Source: Streptomyces omiyaensis
GTDB lineage: Bacteria > Actinomycetota > Actinomycetes > Streptomycetales > Streptomycetaceae
Assembly: GCF_014650895.1 (NCBI RefSeq)
Contig: NZ_BMVV01000001.1
Location: 272,222 to 336,221 of the forward strand
Direction of reading: 5' to 3'
DNA: 64,000 nt
In this document: piece by piece, positions 38,222 through 51,920 of the stretch
Position numbering within the stretch: position 1 is the first letter of the stretch
Layout of the letters: each line of letters begins with the position of its first letter
The notes under the pieces: model-generated
What the model was told of the DNA's origin: nothing
Databases searched by the model: none
Seen by the model: the letters and a program-made list of their open reading frames with translations, nothing else
Position numbers and translations under genes: made by a program

Positions 38222-38292
38222 TGTGCGGTATGCCTCCATCCGGATGACCGGATGGATCGGCTGAAAACTCTCACTAGGACCCGGAGAGAGCA

Positions 38293-38727
38293 ATGCCTCC
38301 CAAGAAGAAGAAGGTCACGGGGCTCATCAAGCTCCAGATCAACGCCGGTGCGGCCAACCCGGCCCCGCCGGTCGGCCCCGCGCTCGGCCAGCACGGCGTC
38401 AACATCATGGAGTTCTGCAAGGCCTACAACGCCGCGACCGAGTCGCAGCGTGGCTGGGTGATCCCGGTGGAGATCACGGTCTACGAGGACCGCTCCTTCA
38501 CCTTCATCACCAAGACGCCGCCGGCCGCGAAGATGATCCTCAAGGCCGCGGGCGTGGAGAAGGGCTCCGGCGAGCCGCACAAGACCAAGGTCGCCAAGAT
38601 CACCGAGGCGCAGGTCCGCGAGATCGCCACCACCAAGATGCCCGACCTCAACGCGAACGACCTGGACGCCGCGTCGAAGATCATCGCCGGCACCGCCCGT
38701 TCCATGGGCATCACGGTCGAGGGCTGA
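38293..38727 (+). CDS. rplK: 50S ribosomal protein L11
   Basis: 144 residues from ATG with GGAGAGAG upstream. [16 protein letters not shown], then [19 protein letters not shown] and [14 protein letters not shown] are family stretches, including the Pro-rich hinge. It binds the GTPase centre of 23S rRNA and is needed for RelA activation. Followed 83 bp on by rplA. Confidence 0.96.
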
Positions 38728-38810
38728 TCACCCCCCCTCGTGACCTCAGTGGTAGGGCCAGCGCTTGGTCCGCACCACGACTCCACACCTGAAACACACC
38801 AGGAGCAGAA

Positions 38811-39539
38811 GTGAAGCGCAGCAAGTCCCTCCGCGCTGCGGACGCCAAGATCGACCGGGAGAAGCTGTACGCCCCGCTCGAGGCCGTCCGCCTTGCCAAG
38901 GAGACCTCCACCACGAAGTTCGACGGCACCGTCGAGGTCGCCTTCCGCCTGGGTGTCGACCCGCGCAAGGCCGACCAGATGGTCCGTGGCACCGTGAACC
39001 TCCCGCACGGCACCGGCAAGACCGCCCGGGTCCTGGTCTTCGCGACCGGTGAGCGTGCCGAGGCCGCGGTCGCCGCGGGCGCCGACATCGTCGGCTCCGA
39101 CGAGCTGATCGACGAGATCGCCAAGGGCCAGCGCCTGAACGAGTTCGACGCCGTGGTCGCCACCCCGGACCTCATGGGCAAGGTCGGCCGCCTCGGCCGC
39201 GTGCTCGGTCCGCGTGGTCTCATGCCGAACCCGAAGACCGGCACCGTGACCCCCGATGTCGCCAAGGCTGTCAACGACATCAAGGGCGGCAAGATCGAGT
39301 TCCGCGTCGACAAGCACTCGAACCTGCACTTCATCATCGGCAAGACGTCCTTCGACGACACGCAGCTGGTGGAGAACTACGGCGCGGCCCTGGAGGAGAT
39401 CCTCCGTCTGAAGCCGTCCGCCGCCAAGGGCCGCTACATCAAGAAGGCCGCCATCAGCACCACGATGGGCCCCGGCATCCCGGTCGACTCCAACCGCACC
39501 CGCAACCTCCTCGTCGAGGAGGACCCGGCCGCGGTCTGA
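38811..39539 (+). CDS. rplA: 50S ribosomal protein L1
   Basis: 242 residues from GTG with AGGAG upstream. Contains [41 protein letters not shown] and [15 protein letters not shown]. Binds the L1 stalk of 23S rRNA; in many bacteria L1 autoregulates its operon. A very strong terminator follows. Confidence 0.96.
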   Translation: MKRSKSLRAADAKIDREKLYAPLEAVRLAKETSTTKFDGTVEVAFRLGVDPRKADQMVRGTVNLPHGTGKTARVLVFATGERAEAAVAAGADIVGSDELIDEIAKGQRLNEFDAVVATPDLMGKVGRLGRVLGPRGLMPNPKTGTVTPDVAKAVNDIKGGKIEFRVDKHSNLHFIIGKTSFDDTQLVENYGAALEEILRLKPSAAKGRYIKKAAISTTMGPGIPVDSNRTRNLLVEEDPAAV

Positions 39540-39570
39540 GCCCTTCAGGCTCGGCAGTAGTCAGTCCTGA

Positions 39571-39615
39571 AGCCGCCCCCCGTTCCTCTCCGGAGGAACG
39601 GGGGGCGGCTTTATT
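39571..39615 (+). terminator. Rho-independent terminator after rplA
   Basis: AGCCGCCCCCCGTTCCTC (39571-39588) pairs with GAGGAACGGGGGGCGGCT (39593-39610), loop TCCG, followed by TTATTG. Confidence 0.93.
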
Positions 39616-39654
39616 GCGTCCTGTCCTGTCGCAGGGGTGCGTTACGGTGCAAGA

Positions 39655-39684
39655 GATCGCAAAGACGAAGATCGCAAAGACGAA
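39655..39684 (+). repeat. Two perfect tandem copies of a 15-bp unit
   Basis: GATCGCAAAGACGAA occurs twice head to tail (39655-39669, 39670-39684), then GATCAAGG. It lies in the leader of the lipoprotein gene, directly before its G-rich ribosome-binding region. No function is assigned. Confidence 0.8.
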
Positions 39685-39706
39685 GATCAAGGGGTGGGGA
39701 ACACCT

Positions 39707-40633
39707 ATGGGCAAGTCGACCTGGAAGCGCGCGGGCGTCGCGCTCACCGCCGCGGCCCTCGTGGCCGGTCTCGCGGGCTGCAACGACGGTGACGACAAGG
39801 CGGCGGGCGCCAAGGCCGGCAGCGGCCTCGGCGACGTCACGCAGGTCCTCACGGCGGCGTACGAGAAGACGGCGGCCGCCAAGGCCGCCAAGGTCAGGAT
39901 GACCATGAGCATGGAGGGCGCGGGCGCCGACTCCGGCACCATGGAGATGACCGGCACCATGGGCTGGGACCCCTCGGTGGCCGACTTCACCATCAAGGGC
40001 TCCATGCTGGGCGCGGGCGACCCCGACGCCCCCGAGCAGATGCGCATGCTCATGCTCGACAACGTCATGTACATGGACATGGGCGAGAAGCAGGCCGCCC
40101 AGATGGACGGCAAGCGCTGGATGAAGCTGGACCTGTCGGCGGCGGCCGAGGCCTCCGGCGACAAGGCCCTCCAGAAGCAGATGACCGGCGGCCTGGACAA
40201 CATGAACCAGGACCCGGCCCAGCAGCTGGCCCTCCTCCTGGACTCGCCGGACCTCAAGCACGTCGGTCCCGAGAAGATCGACGGCGTGGACACCCAGCAC
40301 TACAAGGGCACGCTCACCTTCGAGCAGATGCTGAAGGCGAACAAGTCCTCGCAGCTGCTCTCCGCGGAGGAGCACGACAAGCTCGTCGACACGATGAAGA
40401 AGGCCGGCCTCAAGGGCTACGACACCGAGGTCTGGGTCGACAAGGACGGCTACCCGATCCGCATGGACATCGCCATGGAGATGGCCGAGGGCAAGGTGCA
40501 GATCCGCGCCGACTACAGCGACTACGGCACCAAGGCCGCCGTCGAGGCCCCGCCGGCCGGCCAGACCGTCGACCTCTTCAAGATGCTCCAGGAGGCCGGT
40601 GCCGGCGCCGGTGCCGAGGGCGCTCAGGGCTGA
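39707..40633 (+). CDS. Secreted lipoprotein of the LppX/LprAFG-like type
   Basis: 308 residues from ATG (MGKSTWKRAG). A basic N-terminus, hydrophobic helix and lipobox LAGC indicate lipidation. The Met-rich mature part (MTMSMEGAGADS, EQMRMLMLDNVMYMDMGEKQ, QHYKGTLTFEQMLK, EVWVDKDGYPIRMDI) resembles a beta-sheet LolA/LppX-like lipid-binding domain. It sits in the rplA-rplJ gap, as lipoprotein genes do in S. coelicolor. The ligand is unknown. Methionine content is unusually high. Confidence 0.82.
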   Translation: MGKSTWKRAGVALTAAALVAGLAGCNDGDDKAAGAKAGSGLGDVTQVLTAAYEKTAAAKAAKVRMTMSMEGAGADSGTMEMTGTMGWDPSVADFTIKGSMLGAGDPDAPEQMRMLMLDNVMYMDMGEKQAAQMDGKRWMKLDLSAAAEASGDKALQKQMTGGLDNMNQDPAQQLALLLDSPDLKHVGPEKIDGVDTQHYKGTLTFEQMLKANKSSQLLSAEEHDKLVDTMKKAGLKGYDTEVWVDKDGYPIRMDIAMEMAEGKVQIRADYSDYGTKAAVEAPPAGQTVDLFKMLQEAGAGAGAEGAQG

Positions 40634-40634
40634 T

Positions 40635-40664
40635 TTGCCCCTGACGCGCGACGTCGCGTACTCT
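40635..40664 (+). promoter_or_regulatory. Promoter of the rplJL unit (HrdB-like)
   Basis: TTGCCC (40635-40640), 18-base spacer, TACTCT (40659-40664). A start six or seven bases downstream would begin at the L10 leader. Confidence 0.6.
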
Positions 40665-40670
40665 TCCACA

Positions 40671-40830
40671 GAAGCCAAAGACCGCTGGTCGTTGCCGTGC
40701 CCTGCCGGGTGCGGTGGCCGAAGGATCCGCTGGATGCGGACGACCCGCGCAGGTGACTGTGGAGAGTTCCCGGATGTCTCGTCCGGTCGAGCTGTGCCCC
40801 GTGCGCCTGCGCCCGGGGCGTTTCGTTTTT
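40671..40830 (+). ncRNA. Ribosomal protein L10 leader
   Basis: The leader carries the conserved sequence of this element: GCCAAAGACCGCTGGT (40674-40689), AAGGATCCGC (40721-40730), GCGCAGGTGACT (40747-40758) and a final terminator hairpin before rplJ. In bacteria the L10(L12) complex binds it and represses rplJL, here probably by favouring the hairpin or occluding translation. I assign it from pattern and from position; an Rfam scan would settle it. Confidence 0.8.
40796..40830 (+). terminator. Attenuator-like hairpin inside the L10 leader
   Basis: GCCCCG (40796-40801) pairs with CGGGGC (40814-40819), with a GC-rich inner loop, followed by GTTTCGTTTTT. Confidence 0.7.
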
Positions 40831-40879
40831 CCAGCCCCTTCTGAGCGGTCCTCATCACCCGGAAGGAGGCGAACGCACT

Positions 40880-41410
40880 ATGCCGACGCCCAACAAGGCT
40901 GCATCGGTGGCCGAGCTCAAGGACGCGTTCCAGAGCTCCAACGCCGCCGTGCTGACCGAGTACCGGGGTCTCACCGTCGCGCAGCTCAAGACGCTGCGTC
41001 GTTCTCTCGGTGAGAACGCCCAGTACGCCGTGGTGAAGAACACGCTGACCAAGATTGCGGCCAACCAGGCTGGGATCACCGCGCTGGACGACCACTTCGC
41101 TGGTCCGACCGCGGTCGCCTTCATCACCGGTGACCCGGTGGAGTCGGCGAAGGCTCTGCGTGACTTCGCCAAGGAGAACCCGAACCTCATCATCAAGGCC
41201 GGTGTCCTTGACGGTAAGGCTCTCTCCGCCGACGACCTCAAGAAGCTCGCGGACCTCGAGTCCCGCGAGGTTCTGCTCAGCAAGCTGGCCGGTGCCTTCA
41301 AGGGCAAGCAGTCCCAGGCTGCTCAGCTCTTCCAGGCGCTGCCGTCGAAGCTCGTCCGCACCGTGGACGCGCTCCGTGCCAAGCAGGCCGAGCAGGGCGG
41401 TGCCGAGTAA
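40880..41410 (+). CDS. rplJ: 50S ribosomal protein L10
   Basis: 176 residues from ATG with GGAAGGAGG upstream. [36 protein letters not shown] and [12 protein letters not shown] are L10 motifs; the C-terminal helix anchors L12 dimers. Forms the ribosomal stalk base. Controlled by the upstream leader. Confidence 0.96.
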   Translation: MPTPNKAASVAELKDAFQSSNAAVLTEYRGLTVAQLKTLRRSLGENAQYAVVKNTLTKIAANQAGITALDDHFAGPTAVAFITGDPVESAKALRDFAKENPNLIIKAGVLDGKALSADDLKKLADLESREVLLSKLAGAFKGKQSQAAQLFQALPSKLVRTVDALRAKQAEQGGAE

Positions 41411-41521
41411 TTCGGCTCGCACATTGATCCGCGCCGCCTAGCGCACGGGTCGTAGCGGGCCGTTACGCCCGCCTCTATAGACACATCGGCACCTGCCGAA
41501 TTAGTGGAAGGATCGCCCATC

Positions 41522-41905
41522 ATGGCGAAGCTCTCTCAGGACGACCTCCTCGCCCAGTTCGAGGAGATGACCCTCATCGAGCTCTCCGAGTTCGTGAAGG
41601 CCTTCGAGGAGAAGTTCGACGTCACCGCCGCCGCGGCCGTCGCCGTTGCCGCCGGCCCGGTCTCCGGTGGCGACGCCCCGGCCGCCGAGGAGCAGGACGA
41701 GTTCGACGTCATCCTCGAGGGTGCCGGCGACAAGAAGATCCAGGTCATCAAGGTCGTGCGCGAGCTCACCTCCCTGGGCCTCAAGGAGGCCAAGGACCTC
41801 GTCGACGGCACCCCGAAGCCGGTCCTCGAGAAGGTCGCGAAGGAGGCCGCCGAGAAGGCTGCCGAGTCCCTCAAGGCCGCCGGCGCCTCCGTCACGGTCA
41901 AGTAA
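41522..41905 (+). CDS. rplL: 50S ribosomal protein L7/L12
   Basis: 127 residues from ATG ([10 protein letters not shown]) with GGAAGGA upstream. The hinge ([13 protein letters not shown]) and C-terminal [37 protein letters not shown] are typical. It recruits translation factors to the ribosome. 111 bp after rplJ. Confidence 0.96.
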   Translation: MAKLSQDDLLAQFEEMTLIELSEFVKAFEEKFDVTAAAAVAVAAGPVSGGDAPAAEEQDEFDVILEGAGDKKIQVIKVVRELTSLGLKEAKDLVDGTPKPVLEKVAKEAAEKAAESLKAAGASVTVK

Positions 41906-41957
41906 GGCCGTTTCGAGTCGCTGAAGCTGACTCCCGCCCCCGTGTAACGCGGAGGCA

Positions 41958-41995
41958 CCGAAAGGCGATCATCCATCTGGGTGGTCGCCTTTCGG
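41958..41995 (+). terminator. Terminator/attenuator after rplL
   Basis: CCGAAAGGCGA (41958-41968) pairs with TCGCCTTTCGG (41985-41995), then CGTTCCCGG. It sits in the 548-bp rplL-rpoB gap. Confidence 0.7.
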
Positions 41996-42243
41996 CGTTC
42001 CCGGAGACCCGCGTGGCGGGGGTCGTCCGGGTCCGCGGAAGCGGAGTATGGTGATCTTCGCCGTGCGCCGCTCGCGGGCGGGGGCCTTGACGAACGGCAC
42101 GCCGCGCGCAATTCTCAGGACGCGTCGTCACAACGATCCGTTTCCGAGGCATGGATCGACGACCGAACGGGCAGTATCGAGGTGCGCCGCACGGCGCGAG
42201 TACCGCGGAGTTGAGAGCAACGAGGGTAGCGAGGAAGTCGCCC

Positions 42244-42272
42244 TGGACATCAGTGAGCCAAGTGGCTACACT
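42244..42272 (+). promoter_or_regulatory. Promoter of rpoBC (HrdB-like)
   Basis: TGGACA (42244-42249), 17-base spacer, TACACT (42267-42272), giving a leader of about 175 nt to the rpoB start. Best sigma-HrdB match in the rplL-rpoB gap (41906-42453); the rest of the gap shows only the hairpin at 41958 and no coding frame with normal codon use. Confidence 0.6.
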
Positions 42273-42453
42273 GACCCTTTGCGCTGCCTGTTAGCTGCCC
42301 CCTGCCCGTCACCAGGGGCATACCTTCGCATCAGCTTCGTGGACCGACCCCGTCTGACCTGGCCTTTTGGTCACTTCAGGAAACGTCTGCCGTGAAGCGT
42401 TGCTGGGGACCGGTACGCGCGTAGTGAGTCCGAGCCCTCGGAAGGACCCCCTC

Positions 42454-45400
42454 TTGGCCGCCTCGCGCAACGCCTCGAACAACATGAACAACGGCGCCAG
42501 CACCGCCCCGCTGCGCATCTCCTTCGCAAAGATCAAGGAGCCCCTCGAGGTTCCGAACCTCCTCGCGCTGCAGACCGAGAGCTTTGACTGGCTGCTCGGC
42601 AACGCCGCCTGGAAGGCTCGTGTCGAGGCTGCCCTTGAGTCGGGACAGGACGTCCCCACCAAGTCCGGTCTGGAGGAGATCTTCGAGGAGATCTCCCCGA
42701 TCGAGGACTTCTCCGGGTCGATGTCGCTGACCTTCCGCGACCACCGCTTCGAGCCGCCGAAGAACTCCATCGACGAGTGCAAGGACCGTGACTTCACGTA
42801 CGGCGCCCCGCTCTTCGTCACGGCCGAGTTCACCAACAACGAGACCGGCGAGATCAAGTCCCAGACGGTCTTCATGGGCGACTTCCCGCTCATGACGAAC
42901 AAGGGCACCTTCGTCATCAACGGCACCGAGCGTGTCGTCGTCTCGCAGCTCGTCCGCTCGCCGGGCGTCTACTTCGACTCCTCCATCGACAAGACGTCCG
43001 ACAAGGACATCTTCTCCGCCAAGATCATCCCGTCCCGGGGTGCCTGGCTGGAGATGGAGATCGACAAGCGCGACCTCGTCGGTGTCCGCATCGACCGCAA
43101 GCGCAAGCAGTCCGTCACCGTCCTCCTCAAGGCTCTCGGCTGGACCACCGAGCAGATCCTCCAGGAGTTCGGCGAGTACGAGTCCATGCGCGCCACCCTG
43201 GAGAAGGACCACACCCAGGGCCAGGACGACGCGCTGCTCGACATCTACCGCAAGCTGCGTCCGGGCGAGCCGCCGACCCGCGAGGCCGCTCAGACGCTGC
43301 TCGAGAACCTCTACTTCAACCCGAAGCGCTACGACCTCGCGAAGGTCGGCCGCTACAAGGTGAACAAGAAGCTCGGCGCCGACGAGCCGCTGGACGCCGG
43401 CGTGCTCACCACCGACGACGTCATCGCCACGATCAAGTACCTGGTCAAGCTCCACGCGGGCGAGACCGAGACGATCGGCGAGAACGGCAACGAGATCGTC
43501 GTCGAGACCGACGACATCGACCACTTCGGCAACCGTCGTCTGCGCAACGTCGGCGAGCTCATCCAGAACCAGGTCCGCACGGGTCTGGCTCGCATGGAGC
43601 GCGTCGTCCGCGAGCGCATGACCACCCAGGACGTCGAGGCGATCACGCCGCAGACCCTGATCAACATCCGGCCGGTCGTCGCCTCCATCAAGGAGTTCTT
43701 CGGCACCAGCCAGCTGTCCCAGTTCATGGACCAGAACAACCCGCTCTCGGGTCTGACGCACAAGCGTCGTCTGTCCGCGCTGGGTCCCGGTGGTCTCTCC
43801 CGTGAGCGGGCCGGCTTCGAGGTCCGAGACGTGCACCCGTCCCACTACGGACGCATGTGCCCGATCGAGACCCCCGAAGGCCCGAACATCGGTCTGATCG
43901 GTTCGCTCGCCTCGTACGGCCGCGTCAACGCGTTCGGCTTCATCGAGACGCCGTACCGCAAGGTCGTCGACGGCCAGGTCACCGACGAGGTCGACTACGT
44001 CACCGCCGACGAGGAGGACCGCTTCGTCATCGCGCAGGCCAACGCCGCGCTCGACGACGAGCTGCGCTTCACCGAGAACCGCGTCCTGGTCCGCAAGCGT
44101 GGCGGCGAGGTCGACTACGTCGAGCCGTCGGACGTGGACTACATGGACGTCTCGCCGCGCCAGATGGTGTCGGTCGCGACCGCCATGATCCCCTTCCTCG
44201 AGCACGACGACGCCAACCGTGCCCTCATGGGCGCGAACATGATGCGCCAGGCCGTCCCGCTCATCAAGGCGGAGGCCCCGCTCGTCGGCACCGGCATGGA
44301 GTACCGCTGTGCCACCGACGCCGGCGACGTCCTCAAGGCCGAGAAGGCCGGTGTCGTCCAGGAGCTGTCGGCCGACTACATCACGGTCGCCAACGACGAC
44401 GGCACGTACAACACGTACCGCCTGCACAAGTTCTCCCGGTCGAACCAGGGCACCTCGGTCAACCAGAAGGTCGTCGTCGCCGAGGGCGACCACGTCATCG
44501 AGGGCCAGGTCCTCGCCGACGGTCCGGCCACCGAGAACGGCGAGATGGCGCTCGGCAAGAACCTGCTCGTCGCGTTCATGCCGTGGGAGGGCCACAACTA
44601 CGAGGACGCGATCATCCTGTCGCAGCGCCTCGTCCAGGACGACGTCCTCTCCTCGATCCACATCGAGGAGCACGAGGTCGACGCCCGTGACACCAAGCTC
44701 GGCCCCGAGGAGATCACCCGGGACATCCCGAACGTCTCCGAGGAGGTCCTCGCCGACCTCGACGAGCGCGGCATCATCCGCATCGGTGCCGAGGTCGTCG
44801 CCGGCGACATCCTGGTCGGCAAGGTCACGCCCAAGGGCGAGACCGAGCTGACCCCGGAGGAGCGCCTGCTCCGCGCGATCTTCGGCGAGAAGGCCCGTGA
44901 GGTCCGCGACACCTCGCTGAAGGTCCCGCACGGCGAGACCGGCAAGGTCATCGGCGTCCGCGTCTTCGACCGCGAGGAGGGCGACGAGCTTCCCCCGGGC
45001 GTGAACCAGCTGGTCCGCGTCTACGTCGCCCAGAAGCGCAAGATCACCGACGGTGACAAGCTCGCCGGCCGCCACGGCAACAAGGGTGTCATCTCCAAGA
45101 TCCTCCCGATCGAGGACATGCCCTTCCTCGAGGACGGCACCCCGGTCGACATCATCCTCAACCCGCTGGGCGTCCCGTCCCGAATGAACCCGGGACAGGT
45201 CCTGGAGATCCACCTCGGCTGGCTCGCCAGCCGCGGCTGGGACGTCTCCGGCCTCGCGGACGAGTGGGCCCAGCGCCTCCAGGCGATCGGCGCCGACTCC
45301 GTCGCCCCCGGCACCAACGTCGCGACCCCGGTCTTCGACGGTGCCCGCGAGGACGAGCTCGCCGGTCTGCTCCAGCACACCATCCCGAACCGCGACGGCG

Positions 45401-45936
45401 AGCGCATGGTGCTCCCGACCGGCAAGGCGAGGCTGTTCGACGGCCGCTCCGGCGAGCCGTTCCCGGACCCGATCTCCGTCGGGTACATGTACATCCTCAA
45501 GCTCCACCACCTGGTCGACGACAAGCTGCACGCGCGTTCGACCGGCCCGTACTCGATGATCACCCAGCAGCCGCTGGGTGGTAAGGCCCAGTTCGGTGGC
45601 CAGCGCTTCGGTGAGATGGAGGTGTGGGCGCTGGAGGCTTACGGCGCCGCGTACGCCCTCCAGGAGCTGCTGACGATCAAGTCCGACGACGTGACCGGCC
45701 GCGTGAAGGTCTACGAGGCCATCGTCAAGGGCGAGAACATCCCTGAGCCCGGCATCCCCGAGTCCTTCAAGGTGCTCATCAAGGAGATGCAGTCCCTGTG
45801 CCTCAACGTGGAGGTGCTGTCCTCGGACGGCATGTCCATCGAGATGCGCGACACCGACGAGGACGTCTTCCGCGCAGCGGAGGAGCTCGGCATCGACCTG
45901 TCCCGGCGCGAGCCGAGCAGCGTCGAAGAGGTCTGA
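42454..45936 (+). CDS. rpoB: DNA-directed RNA polymerase subunit beta
   Basis: 1160 residues from TTG (LAASRNASN), with GGAAGGA upstream; this is the start used in S. coelicolor, although an in-frame GTG at 42424 also exists. The rifampicin region at residues 417-447 reads [20 protein letters not shown] and is wild type at the Gln, Asp, His, Arg and Ser contact positions. [16 protein letters not shown] and the [11 protein letters not shown] block are intact. Core enzyme subunit of transcription. Confidence 0.97.
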   Translation: MAASRNASNNMNNGASTAPLRISFAKIKEPLEVPNLLALQTESFDWLLGNAAWKARVEAALESGQDVPTKSGLEEIFEEISPIEDFSGSMSLTFRDHRFEPPKNSIDECKDRDFTYGAPLFVTAEFTNNETGEIKSQTVFMGDFPLMTNKGTFVINGTERVVVSQLVRSPGVYFDSSIDKTSDKDIFSAKIIPSRGAWLEMEIDKRDLVGVRIDRKRKQSVTVLLKALGWTTEQILQEFGEYESMRATLEKDHTQGQDDALLDIYRKLRPGEPPTREAAQTLLENLYFNPKRYDLAKVGRYKVNKKLGADEPLDAGVLTTDDVIATIKYLVKLHAGETETIGENGNEIVVETDDIDHFGNRRLRNVGELIQNQVRTGLARMERVVRERMTTQDVEAITPQTLINIRPVVASIKEFFGTSQLSQFMDQNNPLSGLTHKRRLSALGPGGLSRERAGFEVRDVHPSHYGRMCPIETPEGPNIGLIGSLASYGRVNAFGFIETPYRKVVDGQVTDEVDYVTADEEDRFVIAQANAALDDELRFTENRVLVRKRGGEVDYVEPSDVDYMDVSPRQMVSVATAMIPFLEHDDANRALMGANMMRQAVPLIKAEAPLVGTGMEYRCATDAGDVLKAEKAGVVQELSADYITVANDDGTYNTYRLHKFSRSNQGTSVNQKVVVAEGDHVIEGQVLADGPATENGEMALGKNLLVAFMPWEGHNYEDAIILSQRLVQDDVLSSIHIEEHEVDARDTKLGPEEITRDIPNVSEEVLADLDERGIIRIGAEVVAGDILVGKVTPKGETELTPEERLLRAIFGEKAREVRDTSLKVPHGETGKVIGVRVFDREEGDELPPGVNQLVRVYVAQKRKITDGDKLAGRHGNKGVISKILPIEDMPFLEDGTPVDIILNPLGVPSRMNPGQVLEIHLGWLASRGWDVSGLADEWAQRLQAIGADSVAPGTNVATPVFDGAREDELAGLLQHTIPNRDGERMVLPTGKARLFDGRSGEPFPDPISVGYMYILKLHHLVDDKLHARSTGPYSMITQQPLGGKAQFGGQRFGEMEVWALEAYGAAYALQELLTIKSDDVTGRVKVYEAIVKGENIPEPGIPESFKVLIKEMQSLCLNVEVLSSDGMSIEMRDTDEDVFRAAEELGIDLSRREPSSVEEV

Positions 45937-46036
45937 CGGGAGTCCGGCAGGGGGACCAGCGATGGTCCCCCCGCCGGCCCCAGGACCCCCGTATCAGACC
46001 CCACAGCCTTACAACCCTGAGAGGGATTGACGCATA

Positions 46037-49936
<3,900 letters not shown>

Positions 49937-49949
49937 GCGAGTCGCTTGA

Positions 49950-49989
49950 CCGAAGGGCGGCCACCCCGCGATGGGTGGCCGCCCTTCGG
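49950..49989 (+). terminator. Rho-independent terminator after rpoC
   Basis: CCGAAGGGCGGCCACCC (49950-49966) pairs perfectly with its complement (49973-49989) around six bases, then GCTCTTCC. It also faces the end of the phage-like block on the minus strand. Confidence 0.9.
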
Positions 49990-50002
49990 GCTCTTCCGGG
50001 GG

Positions 50003-50266
50003 TCAGCGGGCGGCCAGCTCCCAGACCGCGACGAGCACGCCGGCGCTCGCGGTCAGCGCCGCGACGGAGGCGAGCGGCCAGCGGGCCCGCTCCAGGGCGT
50101 CGAGCCGGGCCTCGTGGTCGGCGAGCTGCTTGTCGGTCTGGTCGCTGCGCTGCACCAGCAGGGCGAGCGAGCCGTCGACGCGGGCGAAGCCGGCTTCGAG
50201 GGTGCCGCGGAGCCGCTCCAGTTCGAGCGCCACCGCGACCGGGTCGTTCGGATCAGCCTCGGTCAT
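50003..50266 (-). CDS. XhlA-like holin-accessory protein
   Basis: 87 residues: an N-terminal coiled coil (LERLRGTLEAGFARVDGSLA to ARLDALERAR, heptad pattern) followed by a single membrane helix (ASVAALTASAGVLVAVWELA) at the C-terminus. That layout matches hemolysin XhlA-type lysis proteins of phages such as PBSX. It is the last gene of the block, 13 nt overlapping the holin-like gene, next to rpoC. Assignment is by architecture; sequence identity to XhlA is low. Confidence 0.6.
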   Translation of the reverse strand: MTEADPNDPVAVALELERLRGTLEAGFARVDGSLALLVQRSDQTDKQLADHEARLDALERARWPLASVAALTASAGVLVAVWELAAR

Positions 50267-50486
50267 CGGCGCCGCCCGGTTCCGTCCGCAGCCACGAGGG
50301 CAGCAGGAGCTGGACGGCGGGGACCGCCATCGCCCGGGTGAGGGCGCCCGCGACGGCGAGCGCGCCGGCCACCCAGGGCAGGGAGGCGGGCACCCCGGAG
50401 GCGTCGACGAGCGCCGGCAGGACCAGGGCGAGGGCGACGGCGGTCTGCAGCACGGTACGGGCCGTGCGCTTCGCGGCTTCGGACAT
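50253..50486 (-). CDS. Holin-like small membrane protein
   Basis: 77 residues from ATG. Two hydrophobic helices (VLQTAVALALVLPALVDA and LPWVAGALAVAGALTRAM) joined by a short turn, a basic N-terminus and a hydrophilic tail. The size, position beside the endolysin and overlap with the XhlA-like gene make a class II holin likely; holin sequences are too diverse to prove it. Confidence 0.6.
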   Translation of the reverse strand: MSEAAKRTARTVLQTAVALALVLPALVDASGVPASLPWVAGALAVAGALTRAMAVPAVQLLLPSWLRTEPGGADDRG

Positions 50487-50497
50487 GGGGTCTCTCC

Positions 50498-51409
50498 TCA
50501 CGGGGTGTACGGGACCTTGAGCGCGTTCCAGGAGGCGGCGCCGGGCCAGCCGTCGGCGTCGGTGCCGCGGAAGCCGAGCTTGTGCTGCCAGGCCGCGTAC
50601 GACCGGCGGTCCGCCTCGGACCAGCGGGGGCCGGGGCCCACCCGGTAGCGGCCGCAGCCCTCGGCCGTCAGCCGGCGGCCCATCGCGGTCACCACGGGGG
50701 AGCTGGGGTTGCTCCGGAAGAACGAGGTGCCGGGGAAGGGCTGGTACCGCGGGGTGGCGGGCTTCGCCGGGGCCGTCGGCTTCGGGGCGGGGGCGGCGCC
50801 GAGCCGCTTCTGCACCCGGTCGCGCATCCCCGGCATGCCGAAGCCCTTGGGGTCGCTCTTCCAGTCGGACCACTCCAGGTGCCCGACGACGGACTTCGCG
50901 CCCCAGCCGTGGGCCCGGCAGAGCGCGGCCGAGACCCGCTCGATCGCGTCGAGCTGGGCGGCCGGCCAGGGGTCGGTGCCGTTGCCGAGGTTGACGCACT
51001 CGAAGCCGTAGAAGCGGGAGTTGCCGTCGACGGCGCCGGGGCTGCCCTGGTGCTCGCGCGGGACCGGCGGCCGGTCGCCGTACGCCTCGGTGACGACGGC
51101 CCGCAGGACGGACGGGTCGCCGCCGCCGGCGTGGTTGGCGCGTCCGGCCGAGACCAGGTGGACGGTGCCGTCCTTGGCGATCACGCCGTGGCAGAGCGGG
51201 CCCGGGAGGCTGTCGTAGCCGTCGGAGCACAGGGCGACCGAGGCGGCGGTGCCGGTGGAGACGGTGTGGTGGATCATGACGCCGGCGACCGGGCCCCAGG
51301 CACCGGCGTGGTTGCGGTCGTGGGTGCGCCAGCCGGGGTGTTCGACGACGGTGACGCCTTCGGCGCGGAGCGCGGCGAGGAGCCGGTCCGCGGACAAGGG
51401 GGTGGCCAT
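50498..51409 (-). CDS. Endolysin: N-acetylmuramoyl-L-alanine amidase with C-terminal cell-wall binding repeat
   Basis: 303 residues from the ATG ending at 51409, with GGAGG seven bases upstream. Amidase_2 fold: zinc His in MIHHTVSTG, ECVNLGNGTDPW, second His in VVGHLEWS, and Asp in DWKSDPKG. A Pro/Ala linker precedes a C-terminal module with MGRRLTAEGCGRYRVGPGP, WSEADRRSYAAWQ and DADGWPGAASWNALKVP, the peptidoglycan-binding module common in Streptomyces phage lysins. It would cut the cell wall to release particles. Confidence 0.93.
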   Translation of the reverse strand: MATPLSADRLLAALRAEGVTVVEHPGWRTHDRNHAGAWGPVAGVMIHHTVSTGTAASVALCSDGYDSLPGPLCHGVIAKDGTVHLVSAGRANHAGGGDPSVLRAVVTEAYGDRPPVPREHQGSPGAVDGNSRFYGFECVNLGNGTDPWPAAQLDAIERVSAALCRAHGWGAKSVVGHLEWSDWKSDPKGFGMPGMRDRVQKRLGAAPAPKPTAPAKPATPRYQPFPGTSFFRSNPSSPVVTAMGRRLTAEGCGRYRVGPGPRWSEADRRSYAAWQHKLGFRGTDADGWPGAASWNALKVPYTP

Positions 51410-51430
51410 CTGAGGTCCTCCAGACATGCG

Positions 51431-51457
51431 AAAACCCCGGCCGTCGACGGCGCGGGG
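51431..51457 (-). terminator. Hairpin after the 137-residue gene, before the endolysin
   Basis: On the minus strand CCCCGCG/CGGGG arms enclose CCGTCGACGG and are followed by TTTTCG (51431-51434). It may reduce read-through into the lysis genes. Confidence 0.55.
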
Positions 51458-51472
51458 CGGGGGGACGGGGGG

Positions 51473-51886
51473 TTACGGCTCCGTCGGAGGCGTCGGCTCC
51501 GGCTCCGGCTCGGGCTCGGGCTCCGGGACCGGGACCCAGGCGGCGCAGAGCGCGGCGAAGGCGGTCCGGCGGACCTCGAAGTCGGCGAGCGCGGCGGCGA
51601 CCGCGCCGACCACGGCTGCGGGGTCCGGCACGGCGGGCCGGCCGTTCGAGGGCTGGACCATGACGAGGCCGTAGCCGCGCAGCTGCGCGCCGCCCTCGCC
51701 GTTCTCGGCGACCTGCGCGGTGACGTACACCGCCGGGTACTCGCCGGTCATGGGGTCGACCTCCAGCGGGCCGCCGAGGCTGTTGTCGTACAGGCGCAGG
51801 TCGACGGTGTGGCCCTTCTCGGCGACGGCGCCGCGGCCCGCGTAGTCGATCGCGACGCCCCAGGGCTGGTTCGGGTCGGGGATCAC
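51473..51886 (-). CDS. Phage-block small protein with PE repeat tail
   Basis: 137 residues. A beta-rich body (WGVAIDYAGRGAVAEKGHTV) and helical segment are followed by PVPEPEPEPEPEPTPPTEP, a Pro-Glu repeat. I recognise no family. It lies between a structural gene and the endolysin, both phage-like. The repeat is a low-complexity stretch encoded by a six-base period. Confidence 0.6.
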   Translation of the reverse strand: MIPDPNQPWGVAIDYAGRGAVAEKGHTVDLRLYDNSLGGPLEVDPMTGEYPAVYVTAQVAENGEGGAQLRGYGLVMVQPSNGRPAVPDPAAVVGAVAAALADFEVRRTAFAALCAAWVPVPEPEPEPEPEPTPPTEP

Positions 51887-51920
51887 GGGTGCTCCTCTCT
51901 CGGTCTGTCGGTGTCGGGGG

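Noticed and set aside
42048..42395. A 115-codon frame in the rplL-rpoB gap
   Set aside because: Codon use is not GC3-biased, it overlaps the rpoBC promoter, and no ribosome-binding site precedes it.
43702..43790. Possible rifampicin resistance changes in rpoB
   Set aside because: All classical contact residues in [20 protein letters not shown] and the following RLSAL are wild type.
49937..50002. An attachment site or tRNA fragment at the rpoC end of the phage-like block
   Set aside because: Only the rpoC terminator is visible; no tRNA remnant or repeat could be identified, and the other end of the element lies outside the window.
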